From contig NC_081413.1 in NCBI RefSeq assembly GCF_030272615.1, positions 606,052,709 to 606,116,708 of the forward strand: a DNA stretch of 64,000 nt, in the 5' to 3' direction. Made by a program: the position numbers and the translations under genes. Every line of letters begins with the position of its first letter. The first letter of the stretch is position 1. This document shows positions 10,988 to 22,420 of this stretch, in pieces. This stretch comes from Cryptomeria japonica (taxonomy: Eukaryota > Streptophyta > Pinopsida > Cupressales > Cupressaceae). The notes beneath the pieces were generated by a model. That model made no database searches and was not told the origin of the DNA. It saw only the letters and a list, made by a program, of their open reading frames with translations.

Positions 10988-10999
10988 TGGTACCAAAGC
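10988..10999 (+). promoter_or_regulatory. Primer binding site of D, mutated
   Basis: TGGTACCAAAGC differs at two positions from the initiator tRNA-Met site TGGTATCAGAGC and lies two bases after the LTR. Confidence 0.75.
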
Positions 11000-11053
11000 C
11001 TAGTTCCTCGAAAGAAGTATAATAGTTTGAGGAGGATCCAGGAAGGTGATTCA

Positions 11054-11926
11054 ATGGATTTCAGTAGTCTTTAACAATAGCTTCTAGTTGCAGTAGATGA
11101 TCTTGATCAGTCCAAAGTTGAAGTCCAGGAATTGCAAGTGAGTCTTAAGGATTTTAAGAATTTCATTCAGTCATTGAAAGAGGAACTAAACAAGTCCAGG
11201 GAAAAGAGAAAGGAACTTTTTGATCAGCTAAAGCAGAAAGAAAGCAAAATGATGAAAGACGGTCACTTGATTCAAGCCTTGAAGGAGAAGACAAAAGAAT
11301 ATGAGAAGCTTGCAAAAGATAATGTTGTCCTGAAGAATGAGATGGAGTCTATAGTGATGGGGTTGACCAAGGATATTGAGGGAAGGAAGAAGAATAAAGA
11401 GAATCTTAATCAGTCCCTAAAAGATAGATCTAATGAATGCTATAGACTTAATTGTGAAATGGACCAATTGAAGCTTGAACTACATCAATCCAAAAAGAAT
11501 GAGGAAGAGCTTGAAAGGAAGATTGTCATTCTTAGGGATGAAATTTCTTGCAAATGAGTACAAGGAAAAGTTCAATATTATCTCAACGAAATTTGATGTG
11601 CTGTTGCAGAGTCGGAAGAGTGAATATAACAAGCGAGGTCTTGGATTTGAGAAAGGAGAAAGATTTGGATCTGGTCAAAGCAATCATAAGTTATAAAATT
11701 AGAATAACAAACCTAGAAGGTCTCTGGTAAGACAATCTAATGCTAAAAATTTCAATGGTAATTGCTTTGTTTGCAATAAATTTGGTCATAAAGCTAGTAT
11801 TTGTAGAAGTAAAATGAATCAAAATGGTACATCTTTCTTTGGTCAGTGTTGCAATTGCAATAAGTATGAACATAAATCAAGTGAATTCAGAAATAGGTAA
11901 AATAACTCCTTCAATAGAGGGAATAT
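11054..11926 (+). pseudogene. gag: D gag, part 1: coiled coil and first knuckles
   Basis: The probable start is MDFSSL at 11054, with stops soon after. A clean frame at 11132-11557 gives 141 residues of heptad-rich, Lys/Glu-rich coiled coil (SLKEELNKSREKRKELFDQL and following). After a frame change come zinc knuckles: CFVCNKFGHKASICR near 11765 is intact (C-X2-C-X4-H-X4-C), while the next reads CCNCNKYEHKSSEFR, with Phe for the last Cys. The array is cut by solo LTR F and continues at 13493. The same coiled-coil plus knuckle gag occurs in element B. Its likely role is particle assembly and RNA binding. Confidence 0.8.
11922..11926. repeat. Left target duplication of solo LTR F (AATAT)
   Basis: It is identical to 13488-13492. 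Confidence 0.85.
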
Positions 11927-13487
11927 TGTTAGACACAATGCACCACTGAGAGAGGGGTGAATCAGTGGTTCTCAACTTTTTACCTTTAACCAACTTATGT
12001 GTGTATACCAGTTATGAGATCTAACACAATGCAGACATACCGATTAGTGGGGAAACTAATCACAAAAGAAATCACACACAAAGAGACATCACATAACACT
12101 ATCATGTACGAGGAAAACCCAACAGATCTCTGATCTTCCTTTGTCATTCATCTTTCATCGAGCTGCACACTTTACAACTCCTCTGTGATTGTCGCAATCA
12201 ACATTTAATGTCGACCAATCACAACTAGCTCTTTGACACCAGATATCACCAACCTCTGCATATTCGCCACCTTATCTCTATGTGGCATCACATTCTCATG
12301 CATCCAATCTCAACGACATAGAGTCGGTTCATGCTTGCACATCTGGTAAACCCTTACTGGAACCAATCTTTACCAGTTTGCTTATACTGACACAACCCTT
12401 GCCAGTAAACCTTCATACCAACACCAGCTTAATCTTCCTGGTATAACACATCAACCAAGCATCAACCAAACTAGTACTCAGCAACCATTAGGAGTAACTC
12501 ATCATGTGTAACATCATTTGATGAAGGTCTTCCACTTCTTTGCTTTCAGCTCCCTCAGCTGCATACCGGTATCCTTGTTTACCGGTAACTACCTAGATGA
12601 CTCGATTTCATCATCCTCCATTAGATCTGCACCGGTGGCAACACAACACACCTTCTTCATTCCGGTAACTCTATTTTGTGTGCAATTGTAGACATAACAT
12701 CATTTGTCCAGTTCAACTCACAGTCTGGTTTGCCATAGTGGCAAAACCTTTTACTTCAAATCTTCCTTCATGATCTTGGTAACACATCTTGTCTTCACAT
12801 GCTTATCCGGTGTGTATCTCTGATCACACTCTCTGGAGGCTTAACTAATCTCAAACTCTAGAAGCATTCTCATCTTCCGCTTGATCATCTGGTCTGCTTA
12901 GTAACTCACCTTCCTTCTGCATCTGATATTGCTCAAACATGACATAATTGTCATTATGCAGATGTATCTCCAACATGACATATGTCCCAGTGATTTTCCA
13001 TAAGTCAACCCACACACAGAGGCAGTACACTTTGTCAACCTATCACCTAGCCTATCATAGCTTCTTCATCTGGTGGGAGTCCTGCTACTTAACCTTACAC
13101 TAGCAATCTGGTGGCCTGCTTATACTTCACCTCTGGTGTTGATGTGATTCAAATAACATTCCACCTCTTCATCATAGTCAACAGCCCATCATGTAGTTTC
13201 TTCATTTCGGTTGTATGCAACACCATATCAACAACCCTTTTACTAAGTGGTCACTTTACTGCACCTCTAGCAAACTGATACACACCAGTTTTTCCTTCTA
13301 CATGAGATGGTCACCTGGTTGTCACCAATGACAACGCATCAACTCTTGTCCAATACCGGTCCATCTTCTATTCCGGTTGACATCAAACTCTAATGCCAAG
13401 AACCACTTGTTCACTAGTTGACATAAATATCAGTGATACTGGTAACATCCTATATCGGTTGATATCAATGACAACACAATGCCAACA
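11927..13487 (-). mobile_element. Solo LTR F, copia-type, 1,561 bp
   Basis: On the minus strand it starts TGTTGGCATTGTG and ends with ctgattcaccc...ctcag...TCTAACA, the usual form of the copia-type LTRs in this window. There is no internal region, and the duplication AATAT lies on both sides, so it is a solo LTR left by recombination between two LTRs. It is rich in 'accggt'-type motifs, as is A's LTR, but is a different family. Confidence 0.85.
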
Positions 13488-13492
13488 AATAT
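13488..13492. repeat. Right target duplication of solo LTR F (AATAT)
   Basis: It is identical to 11922-11926. Confidence 0.85.
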
Positions 13493-13814
13493 TATATGTT
13501 ATGCAGGTGGTAGATTTTGTCACATTGCTAATGAGTGTAGATCAAGAGGAAATCAAGGGAATAACAGGTTTGGATAGATAAATGTTGTGTGCTATAATTG
13601 CAACAAGACCGATCACATTGCAATATTTTGTAGAAGCAAGAATAGGAAGGGTCTGGGAGACAAGAACAAGAATGTGGAGGCCAATCATAAAGGAAAAGTG
13701 AAAGTGGATGAGATCAAGAATCAAATGAACAAGACATGGGTAAAGAAGAGTGAGATAGATGTAGGGAATGGGTTTGTACCTGAATCTAGTGCTGGAAATT
13801 CATCCAGGAATTGA
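13493..13814 (+). pseudogene. gag: D gag, part 2: last zinc knuckles and C-terminus
   Basis: The knuckle array resumes after the solo LTR. One knuckle is degenerate (CYAGGRFCHIANECR, second Cys lost). The next, CYNCNKTDHIAIFCR at about 13590, is intact. The C-terminal tail KVDEIKNQMNKTWVKKSE ends at a TGA. A matching tail (VDEIQ...RWVRKSE) follows the knuckles in element B, so the two gags are related to their last residues. Confidence 0.78.
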
Positions 13815-13907
13815 TTTAAGGCTACTGGCCTAGGGGGAGTTTTCAAGAAGATCCTATTCTCCCCTGCCAGCAGTTGGTATCGACATCCGATAGATTGTCA
13901 GTACTTG
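13815..13907 (+). other. D sequence between gag and the Z insertion
   Basis: This short stretch containing 'cctagggggag' aligns loosely with the stretch after gag in B. D's second ORF then continues on the far side of Z, at 56236. Confidence 0.5.
13903..13907. repeat. Left target duplication of Z (ACTTG)
   Basis: It compares with AGTTG at 56236-56240, with one mismatch. Confidence 0.55.
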
Positions 13908-14714
13908 TGTACTCATGCTTGAATATCATAAATAAAACTATAAATTTTATTAGGGGGTAAAGACGATCACCAATCTTTAACTAATCAAGTATAATCAAAC
14001 ATAACACAATAGAAAGTCATATACGAAAGAAATGAAAGCTTTAAACTAAGTAAAACTCCCTATTCCAGATTTGTGCTTCCATTGTTCTTCTCCAAAATTG
14101 TGTGGGTGGCTGTCAGGTATTGCACTAAAATTCCTACATAAGATGGCAATTGCTTTGAAGAGTGTGATATAGCCTGATTTGTGAAAATGATGTTGTTTAT
14201 ATAGATTTTCAACACAGAAGAGGTGAGGATTTGTGCTCAAGTCTTGGTTGATAGTCAACTAAGATTGATTAATCAGTGAACTAGTCATGATTGATTTGTT
14301 AACTCAATAGATTGGTCTGTTAACAGGGTTGTTTGGAGAGTGAACTCAATTGACTAACCAGTAGACTAAATAGACTAGTTAGTTGACTGAATTGATTGAT
14401 TAAAATATTGAATTGATTGGAGAGATAAGTGGATTGATTGACTAGTTAGAAAAGGTGATTTGGAGTGAAAAGGGGAGATTGAAGAGTTAACAGAGTTAAC
14501 TAATTAGTCAATTGATTTGATCAATCAGTTATGATTTCAACATGTGTTGTAGGATTTTGGAATTGAATTTCATTTTCATTTTCAATCTAGATTTGAATTT
14601 AGACTTTCGAATGCTAAAATGCAAATGAAATTAATTGAAATACAGATTTTGTGAAATGTGAATTTGATGATTTGGAATTAGATGGAATTATTTAAAATTT
14701 GAATTTAGGGAATT

Positions 14715-14719
14715 GGAGG
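14715..14719. repeat. Left target duplication of solo LTR H (GGAGG)
   Basis: It is identical to 16197-16201. The uninterrupted LTR at 55910-55930 shows the empty site with one copy. Confidence 0.9.
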
Positions 14720-16196
14720 TGTAGACGTATAAATCTGACCACTTTCCTAAATGAATATTTAATATCTATTTTAACCCCATTCCTCCTATTAATTAAATTC
14801 TATTTAATTAATTTCTTCACATTCGTCTATTTGATTAAATGAATAACTCAATTTATTTAATTAAATTCACCTAAACCTTTTCTAGCCTTTAATTAAATAA
14901 ATCACTTTATTTAATTAATTCCCCTTTCTCCCTTTTTCATTAAATTTACATTTAATTAAATTGATTCTTGCAAATAAATAAATCTAACTTATTTATTAAA
15001 ATCCCCCACTTGTATTTATGCAAGTTGCATCTATTTTGGTTGAAATAAATCAATTTTATTTTAATTAAAATCCTTTTCCTCCATCCACTTGCATTTTCCT
15101 ACATCTCCCATTTGCTTCCTAAACATTCTTCTAGAACCCATATAATCTTAATCAATTAGCCTTAATCCATCTTATTCTACCATTTCCCTAAGTTTGAGGA
15201 GGTCACTTCTCAAAATTGGAAGAAAGTCTTCTAAATGCATTAAAGGCTTTATTCAACAGCTAACTTGTTGAGTTCCCCCAAATTTGGAAGGACTCTTACA
15301 AATTTGTCCCCAAAGTCTTCCTAACCATTGATGGTTAACTCAACCTTCTTGCATGGTTAGATAATTTCTCTCTAACTTAACCCTCATCTAACCCAAGGGT
15401 CTCATCAAGCATTCATGGATTTAACCCTAGTTATCCTATTAACCCTTGCACAAGAGTTTACCCCTTGGGTAAAAGCTTTATCCATTGGCTAACCCTAACC
15501 TAACGTTAACCCTTACCTCCTAGTGTAACCTTCATGTCTTCTCAGGCATTTAATGCTTCTTGTATCTCCTCTCAAACAACCCTTTGTTGAAAATTGTCAC
15601 CATTTCATTGGTGAGAATTGTAAAAATGGATTGATTAACTTTCAATCCTAGCCCTTGTTAAGATTATTCAATCTTAACCATCCATTTCCCTATTTTCCCT
15701 ATAAATAGAGCAATCATACCTCATTTTCATATTGACAATCTTTCATGCATCTACATTATAGTCTAATTTACTAATCATTTTAGCCTCTCTTTGTTTAGAA
15801 TATCATCATAACATTTAGGAGTATTTTTCATATCATAGAATATTCATGCTAGGATAGTATATTATGCTAGGATAATTTGCTAATCTTTTATCATATCATC
15901 ATCTTCATACTAGCTTAATCATCATAGTTCTAATATCATATATATCTTAGAATGCATTTATGCATATAAATCAAACATCACTCATTCTTGGAGTTGTCAT
16001 TCTTAAGTCGCTTTGCTCAATGATCTGAGATAAAAACATTGACTTTAGGGATCCTGTGAGATAGAGAACAATGGAACACCCCTTGGGAAGTTGAACTACT
16101 TCAGTTAGTTTATATAGTTGCACCAAGAGTCTCATTGGTATGTGGGTCTTTTAGATTCAATTTATTCATTTTCGTCGACATATTTTCCCGCATACA
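14720..16196 (+). mobile_element. Solo LTR H, Tat-like, 1,477 bp
   Basis: It starts TGTAGACG and ends CATACA, with a TATA box 'ccctataaatagagc' near 15700 showing plus orientation. The exact GGAGG duplication and the intact empty site in Z's other LTR define the ends precisely. No internal region is present. Confidence 0.9.
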
Positions 16197-16201
16197 GGAG
16201 G
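16197..16201. repeat. Right target duplication of solo LTR H (GGAGG)
   Basis: It is identical to 14715-14719. Confidence 0.9.
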
Positions 16202-16486
16202 AATAAATTAGTTAATTTAAATAATTTAAATGAAATTATTTAAACATTAGAAATGTGAAATAAAATCAATCGTAATTAATTAAATAAATAATATTTAATT
16301 AATATTTGAGATATGGTTAATTGATTAATTAATTAAGAATAGAAATTGAATAATTAATAATGTTGAATGATGATGATTGAGTCGGTTTAGAAGAATAATT
16401 AGCTTAATTAAATAATTAAATAAATACTTAATTAATTAGGACGAATAATTAGTACATGATGAAAAAGACATTTTTCAGTGTCTATA

Positions 16487-16500
16487 TTTGCCCCTCTTTG
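16487..16500 (-). promoter_or_regulatory. Polypurine tract of Z
   Basis: On the minus strand CAAAGAGGGGCAAA directly precedes the 3' LTR start TATAGACAC. Confidence 0.8.
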
Positions 16501-17332
16501 ACACAATGTCGAAACGAAGTTGTTTCAAATAAAAAGAAAATGTATGCTCTAGTATGCCCCGATGATGCTTTATAGTGTAAATATGCCCCCTCAGAAAAAG
16601 TCGTCGAAAAATTATGAAACTGAGACCATTTTTTCAATACCATGGTAGTGAGAAATTGTGTGAAGTTTTGTGCGATTTTCAGTTCATTTGATTGTGCTAC
16701 AAGTGTGTTAAAGTTCAAGGGGAATGCGGCCATTGGAGAGGTAAAAACCCTAATTTTCGCTGTAAATAGTGAATTAGCCCTTTTAATTTGATCATTTACA
16801 TTCATTTGATTTGTGGAGCTCTTCTTGATTTTAGTGCTTTCTGGCGAATATGGAGTGTGATGGTGGCCCACAAAGCGAGTTACACTTGTTTGATTGAGTA
16901 CGTTCATACCAGAGATTGCACGGCACTAGAGGCATGGTATGTCTTTCGAATATTTTGCTTGTTTTTCCAATATTTTTCCTTTCGATGTAAGAGATAATTT
17001 TTTCATCTTATGTGCAACTATATATCAATTTATGCACAATTGTCCATATTTATGTGCATTTGTCTTAAATGATGTGCAATTGCCTTTTGCATTTGTAAAT
17101 TTTGATGCGCAATTGCTTTAAGTGATTTTCAATTGTAAATTTTAATGCACAATTGATGCAATTGATTCGTAATTGAATGTTGTTGATGCGCATTTGTAAA
17201 TATCAGTTCTCATTTGTTGATTATGAAATTTTTCCAAAGTACTTGATATGATTTTTGTCGTGCGATTAAATCCTCTAATGTTTTCTCATGTTTCGCTTGC
17301 AAGAGAACTTTCATGTGTTGATAGGCTAACAA
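16501..17332. other. Z sequence between 3' LTR and the PMD domain
   Basis: A plus-strand frame at 16788-16997 may be the upstream part of the antisense gene (VMVAHKASYTCLIEYVHTRD). From 17025 to 17215 the sequence is full of 'tgcacaattg' / 'tgcgcaattg' words, an imperfect short repeat. Similar 'acaattgtgaa' words recur at 54360-54500 and 54910-55030 near the other end of Z. Confidence 0.4.
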
Positions 17333-17573
17333 ATGAGGCATGATGGCCTTGATCGACGAGATGAGTTGTCGCAAGAGGATTTTACCTTGATTAGGCAATT
17401 GGGATTATATCACATCCTTCATCTTCCAGAGGTTATGACCAATAGGGCCATGATCACTGCTTTGGTTGAGCGGTGGCACTCAGAGACTTGTTCCTTTCAT
17501 TTGCCCACAGGAGAGGCATCAGTTACCTTGGAGGATGTGTGGTGTATCCTTCACATTCTGATCTATGGTTCTA
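17333..17573 (+). pseudogene. Antisense plant mobile domain ORF of Z, part 1
   Basis: This encodes the N-terminal part of a plant mobile domain (PMD, of the MAIN/MAIL1 type), which is found both in host genes and inside transposons. The pattern is clear: LGLYHILHLPEV, then ITALVERWHSETCSFHLPTG, then EASVTLEDVWCILHI. The frame is open until element B interrupts it and resumes at 24389. It runs opposite to Z's gag, between gag-pro and the 3' LTR, where Tat-lineage elements are known to carry extra antisense ORFs. Its function in the element is unknown. Confidence 0.78.
17569..17573. repeat. Left target duplication of B (TTCTA)
   Basis: It is identical to 24384-24388. Confidence 0.9.
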
Positions 17574-18487
17574 TGTTGGGATCCAAGAACACTGAGAGGG
17601 GGGTGAATCAGTTTTCTGTTGGTAACACAAGATTTTATCCTTTAATACCATACACATATAAACCAGTAAACAAATAAATATATAACTTGAAGCAAATAAA
17701 CCATCCACATAAATGAGCACCATAACACACAGAATTTATACATGGAAAACCTCAAAGAGGAAAAACCACGGTGGGATTTGTGACCCATAATATCAGTTCA
17801 CTGGCCATATGAAAGGATATTACATATAATGGGGGCCTGCACATGTAGGAAGGCACACTGCCTAGAGAATATTGATCATCACTAAAGAGTCTCACTGACT
17901 ACAAGCTTCTTGGTGAATTAAAACAATAAAATTGCACTAAAAAATGCATCTGCTATGCCAAATAGTGTTCTGGTTCTAGTTCTGCTCTATAGCGGTTCAT
18001 AAACCCTGAACACTACTACTGGTATCTCTTCTCCTCCAAGACTGCTTTCCAAGCTATCTACAGATCATTGTATGATATAACACTTGCATACAAATGATCT
18101 ACATACATATACTTCGCATTATACAGTTCTTTTATATTCTCCTATGTTGCATCCTGTATATCATACCCTAATCACATATATCAAAATGACTTAGCAAACT
18201 GACCTATATACCCATTACAAACAATATGCCTATGTCGGATTACAATGCATTACAAAAGATATTCAATGTCGGCCTTGACAATAATTACAAAATGATTTAC
18301 TAAATAAATCTCCCTTGATGTCGGTTTCCTTCAAGTACTAATGTTGGTGTCGGTGCCAATGTAGCCCTAAATGCTCCAAAGCCGATGTCTGCGGGTATAT
18401 ACCTCCTAATGTTGGTATATGACTTCCATCTAATCGTGTTGCCATCAATGACAACAAAATTAATTTGATGAGTGTCAATTGCCATCA
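17574..18487 (-). repeat. 3' LTR of B
   Basis: It is 914 bp and aligns with 23492-24383. On the minus strand it starts TGATGGCAATTG (the other copy starts TGTTGGAAATCG). Confidence 0.9.
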
Positions 18488-18502
18488 ATCTCCCCCTTTG
18501 GC
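18488..18502 (-). promoter_or_regulatory. Polypurine tract of B
   Basis: On the minus strand CCAAAGGGGGAGAT abuts the LTR. It lies in the loop of an exact 13-nt inverted repeat (18438-18450 with 18502-18514). A second tract, caaagggggagtatg on the minus strand, lies at 18644-18658. Confidence 0.85.
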
Positions 18503-18764
18503 ATTGATGGCAACACTCATGTGAAAAATGGATTCCCTGTCAGTTCATCTGAATTATGCTCCTCATGAGCAATATACTCCTTCGGATATCCTTCCCATGT
18601 GATCCTGTCTAATTTTTTTGATATTTTTCACATATATACATACTCCCCCTTTGGCATCAATGCCAAAGACCGGTGAAAAAATTGAAAGAATTCAGAACAA
18701 AAGAATAAATGAATACTGTTAATTTCACTAGTGCTTAACCAACTTCAAAATTTCAGGGTAAGCC

Positions 18765-21700
18765 TTATTCAACAAACTGAAGATATGTATCCCAGACAAT
18801 TTTGAAAGTGTCAAATATGGATGCTAGTCCACTTAGTAAGTGGGCAAGTGTTTCCTTCTCTTTGACATCTGTCGGTGTGGGTTTATAAATCATGACTATG
18901 CACTCTCTCTTATGAGAACCCAGTGAATCCAATCTGGGACTCACCAATCCTCTAAGACTCCTTGCTCTCCTAATGACTTTATCTCTCTCCTTCTCAAAAT
19001 AAAAAAAAATGGTTCTCCAAGGACAAAATTTGTCCATCAACGGATGTGTTCAGTGCGGTTAATCCATCAAAAGAGTTAGCAATACTAACTACCTTATCAT
19101 GTAACTCCTTTAATATGATATCTACATTATCTATAAGAATTCCTATGTTGCAACAGAGCCTATAGATATTTGTACCTTGTTTCAGACAATTCTCAATAAG
19201 AATGAGTTTGGCCTCAATTTTTTTTTTCTCTATTTCTATTATCTGGTCAATGGCTACCCTTTTAGTTGTAGTGAATCTTTCTAAAGCCTGTCAGCCTGCA
19301 ATCTGCCTCAAAGATTGAAAATTGTTAGAAATATGCTCTGTTAGAGTTTTGAGCTTGTCGGAAGGGATTGCTCCATCTTCAATCTGACAATCAGGTGTCA
19401 ATCTATGCAATACTGTAACTGGTTGATCAATTATTCCCTTGTCAGTAGTACCCTCCTTCAATAATTTCTGAGTTGCCATCATCATTAACTCAGTGGGAGT
19501 CATCTAAGTGATGGATTTCTTCTCAACTTGAGAAGTGTCAATTGCCAAAACCTTTGTCGGAGAATTAGTTTTAACCGCAGGTGTAGATTCAGTTTCCTTT
19601 ACCTTATCCTCTACAACCTCTTTTGCACCGGTGGCTTCACCACTTGGTGCAGTGTAAATTTCTGTTGGTGGAGTATTATCCACAGTATTTACAGTATCTT
19701 GTACATTTCCTTGCTCAAAAATAGTTTCAGTCGGTATGGACTGTACACTCTCCTTTACTATCGGTTGTGTATGTATGTCTATAGTTACTGTCGGTGTGGT
19801 CAAAATTGGAGTTGAACTACCCAAAATACCTTTCCCTTTTGATTTTTCAGGAATTGTGGAAGATATCGCTTTAAGGAATTATTCATGAGATGTGATAAAA
19901 TCGGGATTCTTTTGGAAGAATTTGGTTCAACCCTTACTGGTCTCATTTATTACCTCATTTACTCTGCCCATTATCAGGCTTATCTCTCAGGGTTTACTAC
20001 TAAAAACTGTCCTATTTTCAATATCTATGCATATTTTCATTTCGTCATTGTTTCTAGAACCACACATTTCCAAAAGTGCTACTTCCTTAATCTCCCTATC
20101 CCTCTTAACAACGTCAAGTCTTCTAGCATCAAGTTTATTATACAAAGATAGAGGTATCTCCTTCAAAATTTCTATTAAGGCTTTCTTATAAATGTCTATA
20201 TGTAACAAAATAGCTTCTTCTATTTCATTTTGCTCATCATCCTCTAAATATTCATAATATATAGATACATTTTTCAAAATTCTATCTTTTGCTATTTCAT
20301 CAATTAGCTCAACACAAGTCATTTTGGTCTTATAGGTTTCAATGTCATTACCCTTCTTCTTTTTTCTTGTGGTTGCCGGTGTAGATGTGACTGGTTCCCT
20401 CTTCTGTATAGGCTTCCTTGCCAAAGGTGGTGGTGCAATTGGTTTAGTTGCCTTTTTAATAAGTCTCCTCCTAGGCTCTGCCTTCTTCTTCTCTACCAGT
20501 GGTTGATCCACTTTCTTCCTTTGTACCCTTCTGAACACTAGAGGTTCATTGTCCTCAGGGCCAGAATCAGAAGTGATGATGGAAATGTAAGTTTCAGGCT
20601 TTTTCACTTCTGCAGTACTAGCCACTGTCGGTTCTACTACCGGTTTGGATCCAAAACCCAGTTGAGTGTCTATCTTATGAATTTTATCTTGTACATGTGC
20701 AGACATCTTTTCTATTTTCTTCTCTCTTCTCTTCCTATTAAAACCATTTTTGACTTCAAGTGCCTTCTCTTCTGATGTACCAATATTCTTTGTTTTGTCA
20801 TCCAATGGGGCATCTAGCAGCATTTTTGCATAGAGTTCAAAAATGCTATCATCTACCTCATATCCAAGCTCAGTAATCCAGATTGTCCTAGGTTCAACTG
20901 CCTCCATAAGAGTTTCATCAATTTTCACCACAAAATAGATATCAGTGGATTACTTATCCATAATTTTATTTGATATTCTCTCCCTCTACCTCATGTTTTC
21001 TTGGAATAATTTGAAATATCCCCAAAGTTTCTCATCTTTGTCGGTACCAAGACTGGTCATTGCTTCCTTTATCTGCATACCAACCGATATGTCATGAGCC
21101 CAAGGCTTCTTGCCAAGACAAAGTAGCTCATTCAGGAAGTAAAGAATCAGACATGCAATGAGATTGCCATATCTAAAAGTTCCTTTCTTAACTCCCTTGA
21201 TCTTCCCAAGGCTCAACATCAATTCACTCCTCATCCATTCACATAAATCATATTTTGCATTATTCCTTAGCATCTGATATGCAACATGAATGAATGAACT
21301 AGAAATAGAATTCAATCGGTTGGATTGAGTTACCATATAACCTATTATCATGCTTGCAAATTTCACATCAGTGTCAGTGATTGTGTTGATCCTTATTGAT
21401 TTGCTACCAAGAGTTGCACCAGTGAGTTTCTCGACCTCTGTGTTGGAAATTTTCTTGTCAGGTTCTTGTCCGACTTTGGGTAAGTCGGTGACTGTTTGAA
21501 TAGCCTCCTTCATGATCATATAAGGCTTATCCATCCAGATAAACTCATTGTGAACCCTACTCGGAATGTATCTGATAACTTCATCCTTGAATTCTAGTAT
21601 GTACAGAATACCGGCTAACCCTAAATCCTTGATTTCTTTGTATTCTGGTTTGATGGTTCTGGAGTCTCCTAGTATCATGGATTGATGCATGCTTTTGATA

Positions 21701-22065
21701 TCCTTTGTGCCTAGATCCTCTAGGGTGTAGTGAATGTATGCCCTTACATCTTCAACATACATCACGTTGTCAAGAACCCTAGAAAATGCTCTCGTAGAGT
21801 CTTCTTTCTTAGCAATTTTGGGAACCTCCTTGAATACGGTCCTTAACCTATCCTTGACTTCAACAAGGATGGGATTTGCAATGAAAGTAGGATTTGAAGA
21901 TATAGATGCCATTTCGAAGAATACCTGAAAGTGAATGTTGGTGGAATATTGAGTGTTTCTGCTTGAAATCCTTTTAGAATGCCTTTGGTTGCTCTTAATT
22001 TGCCTGAAATTTTCCTTTTCTTCACTTTGAATGCTTGAATGCTCAGTGAGTAAAAATGAATTCAC
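18765..22065 (-). pseudogene. B second ORF (ORF2), about 1,000 codons, unknown function
   Basis: One frame runs from 22065 (or Met MASISSNP at about 21912) to about 19100 with only a few stops (near 20985, 20945, 19986, 19503); a frame shift precedes 19040. The N-terminal 330 residues look globular (VEDVRAYIHYTLEDLGTK, then VHNEFIWMDKPYMIMKEAI). A basic, Pro-rich linker follows (KKKAEPRRRLIKKATKPIAP), then acidic Thr/Val-rich sequence. The C-terminal part is helical with IANSFDGLTALNTSVDGQILSL. That part matches D's ORF2 (ISQSFDPLTNFVASQEGQVISL) and the preceding helices also align. It shows no polymerase, integrase or protease motif. I do not recognise the family; an accessory particle protein is possible. 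Confidence 0.7.
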
Positions 22066-22420
22066 TTACCCCTTTTATCAGTGAATAAAACCCTAATCTT
22101 TCTCTGTAATAAATGCTTCACGAATAACCCTACAGATGTCAGTTTCACAATCTTGTGCTGGGTGAACCTTCATCAATGATGAACACAACTCTCTAGATCT
22201 CTTCTAGATCTCCTTAGATCTCCTCCTTGGTAATATGTAGGATTTTGCAATGAATTTTCAAACCCCTAAGGCTTATGCCTCAGTTATCGGTGGAATTTAC
22301 TGTCGGTGGAGGAATACCCTGTTCTACCGATGGAGTTATCGATGTAGATCCATCTCCACTTGGTTCTTCGGATTTTCTAACCCATCTCTTAGTGTGATCT
22401 TTTTGTATTTCATCTACCTT
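22066..22420 (-). other. B linker between gag and ORF2
   Basis: The first part encodes the gag tail (VDEIQ...RWVRKSE), ending at a stop near 22275. The rest is a leader of about 200 bp before ORF2, with loose similarity to 13815-13907 of D. Confidence 0.55.

Larger units (their letters stand above)
13908..16486 (-). repeat. 3' LTR of Z, split by solo LTR H
   Basis: It aligns with 55107-56235 on both sides of the insertion at 14720-16196. It is AT-rich with many 'aattaatta' stretches. Confidence 0.88.
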
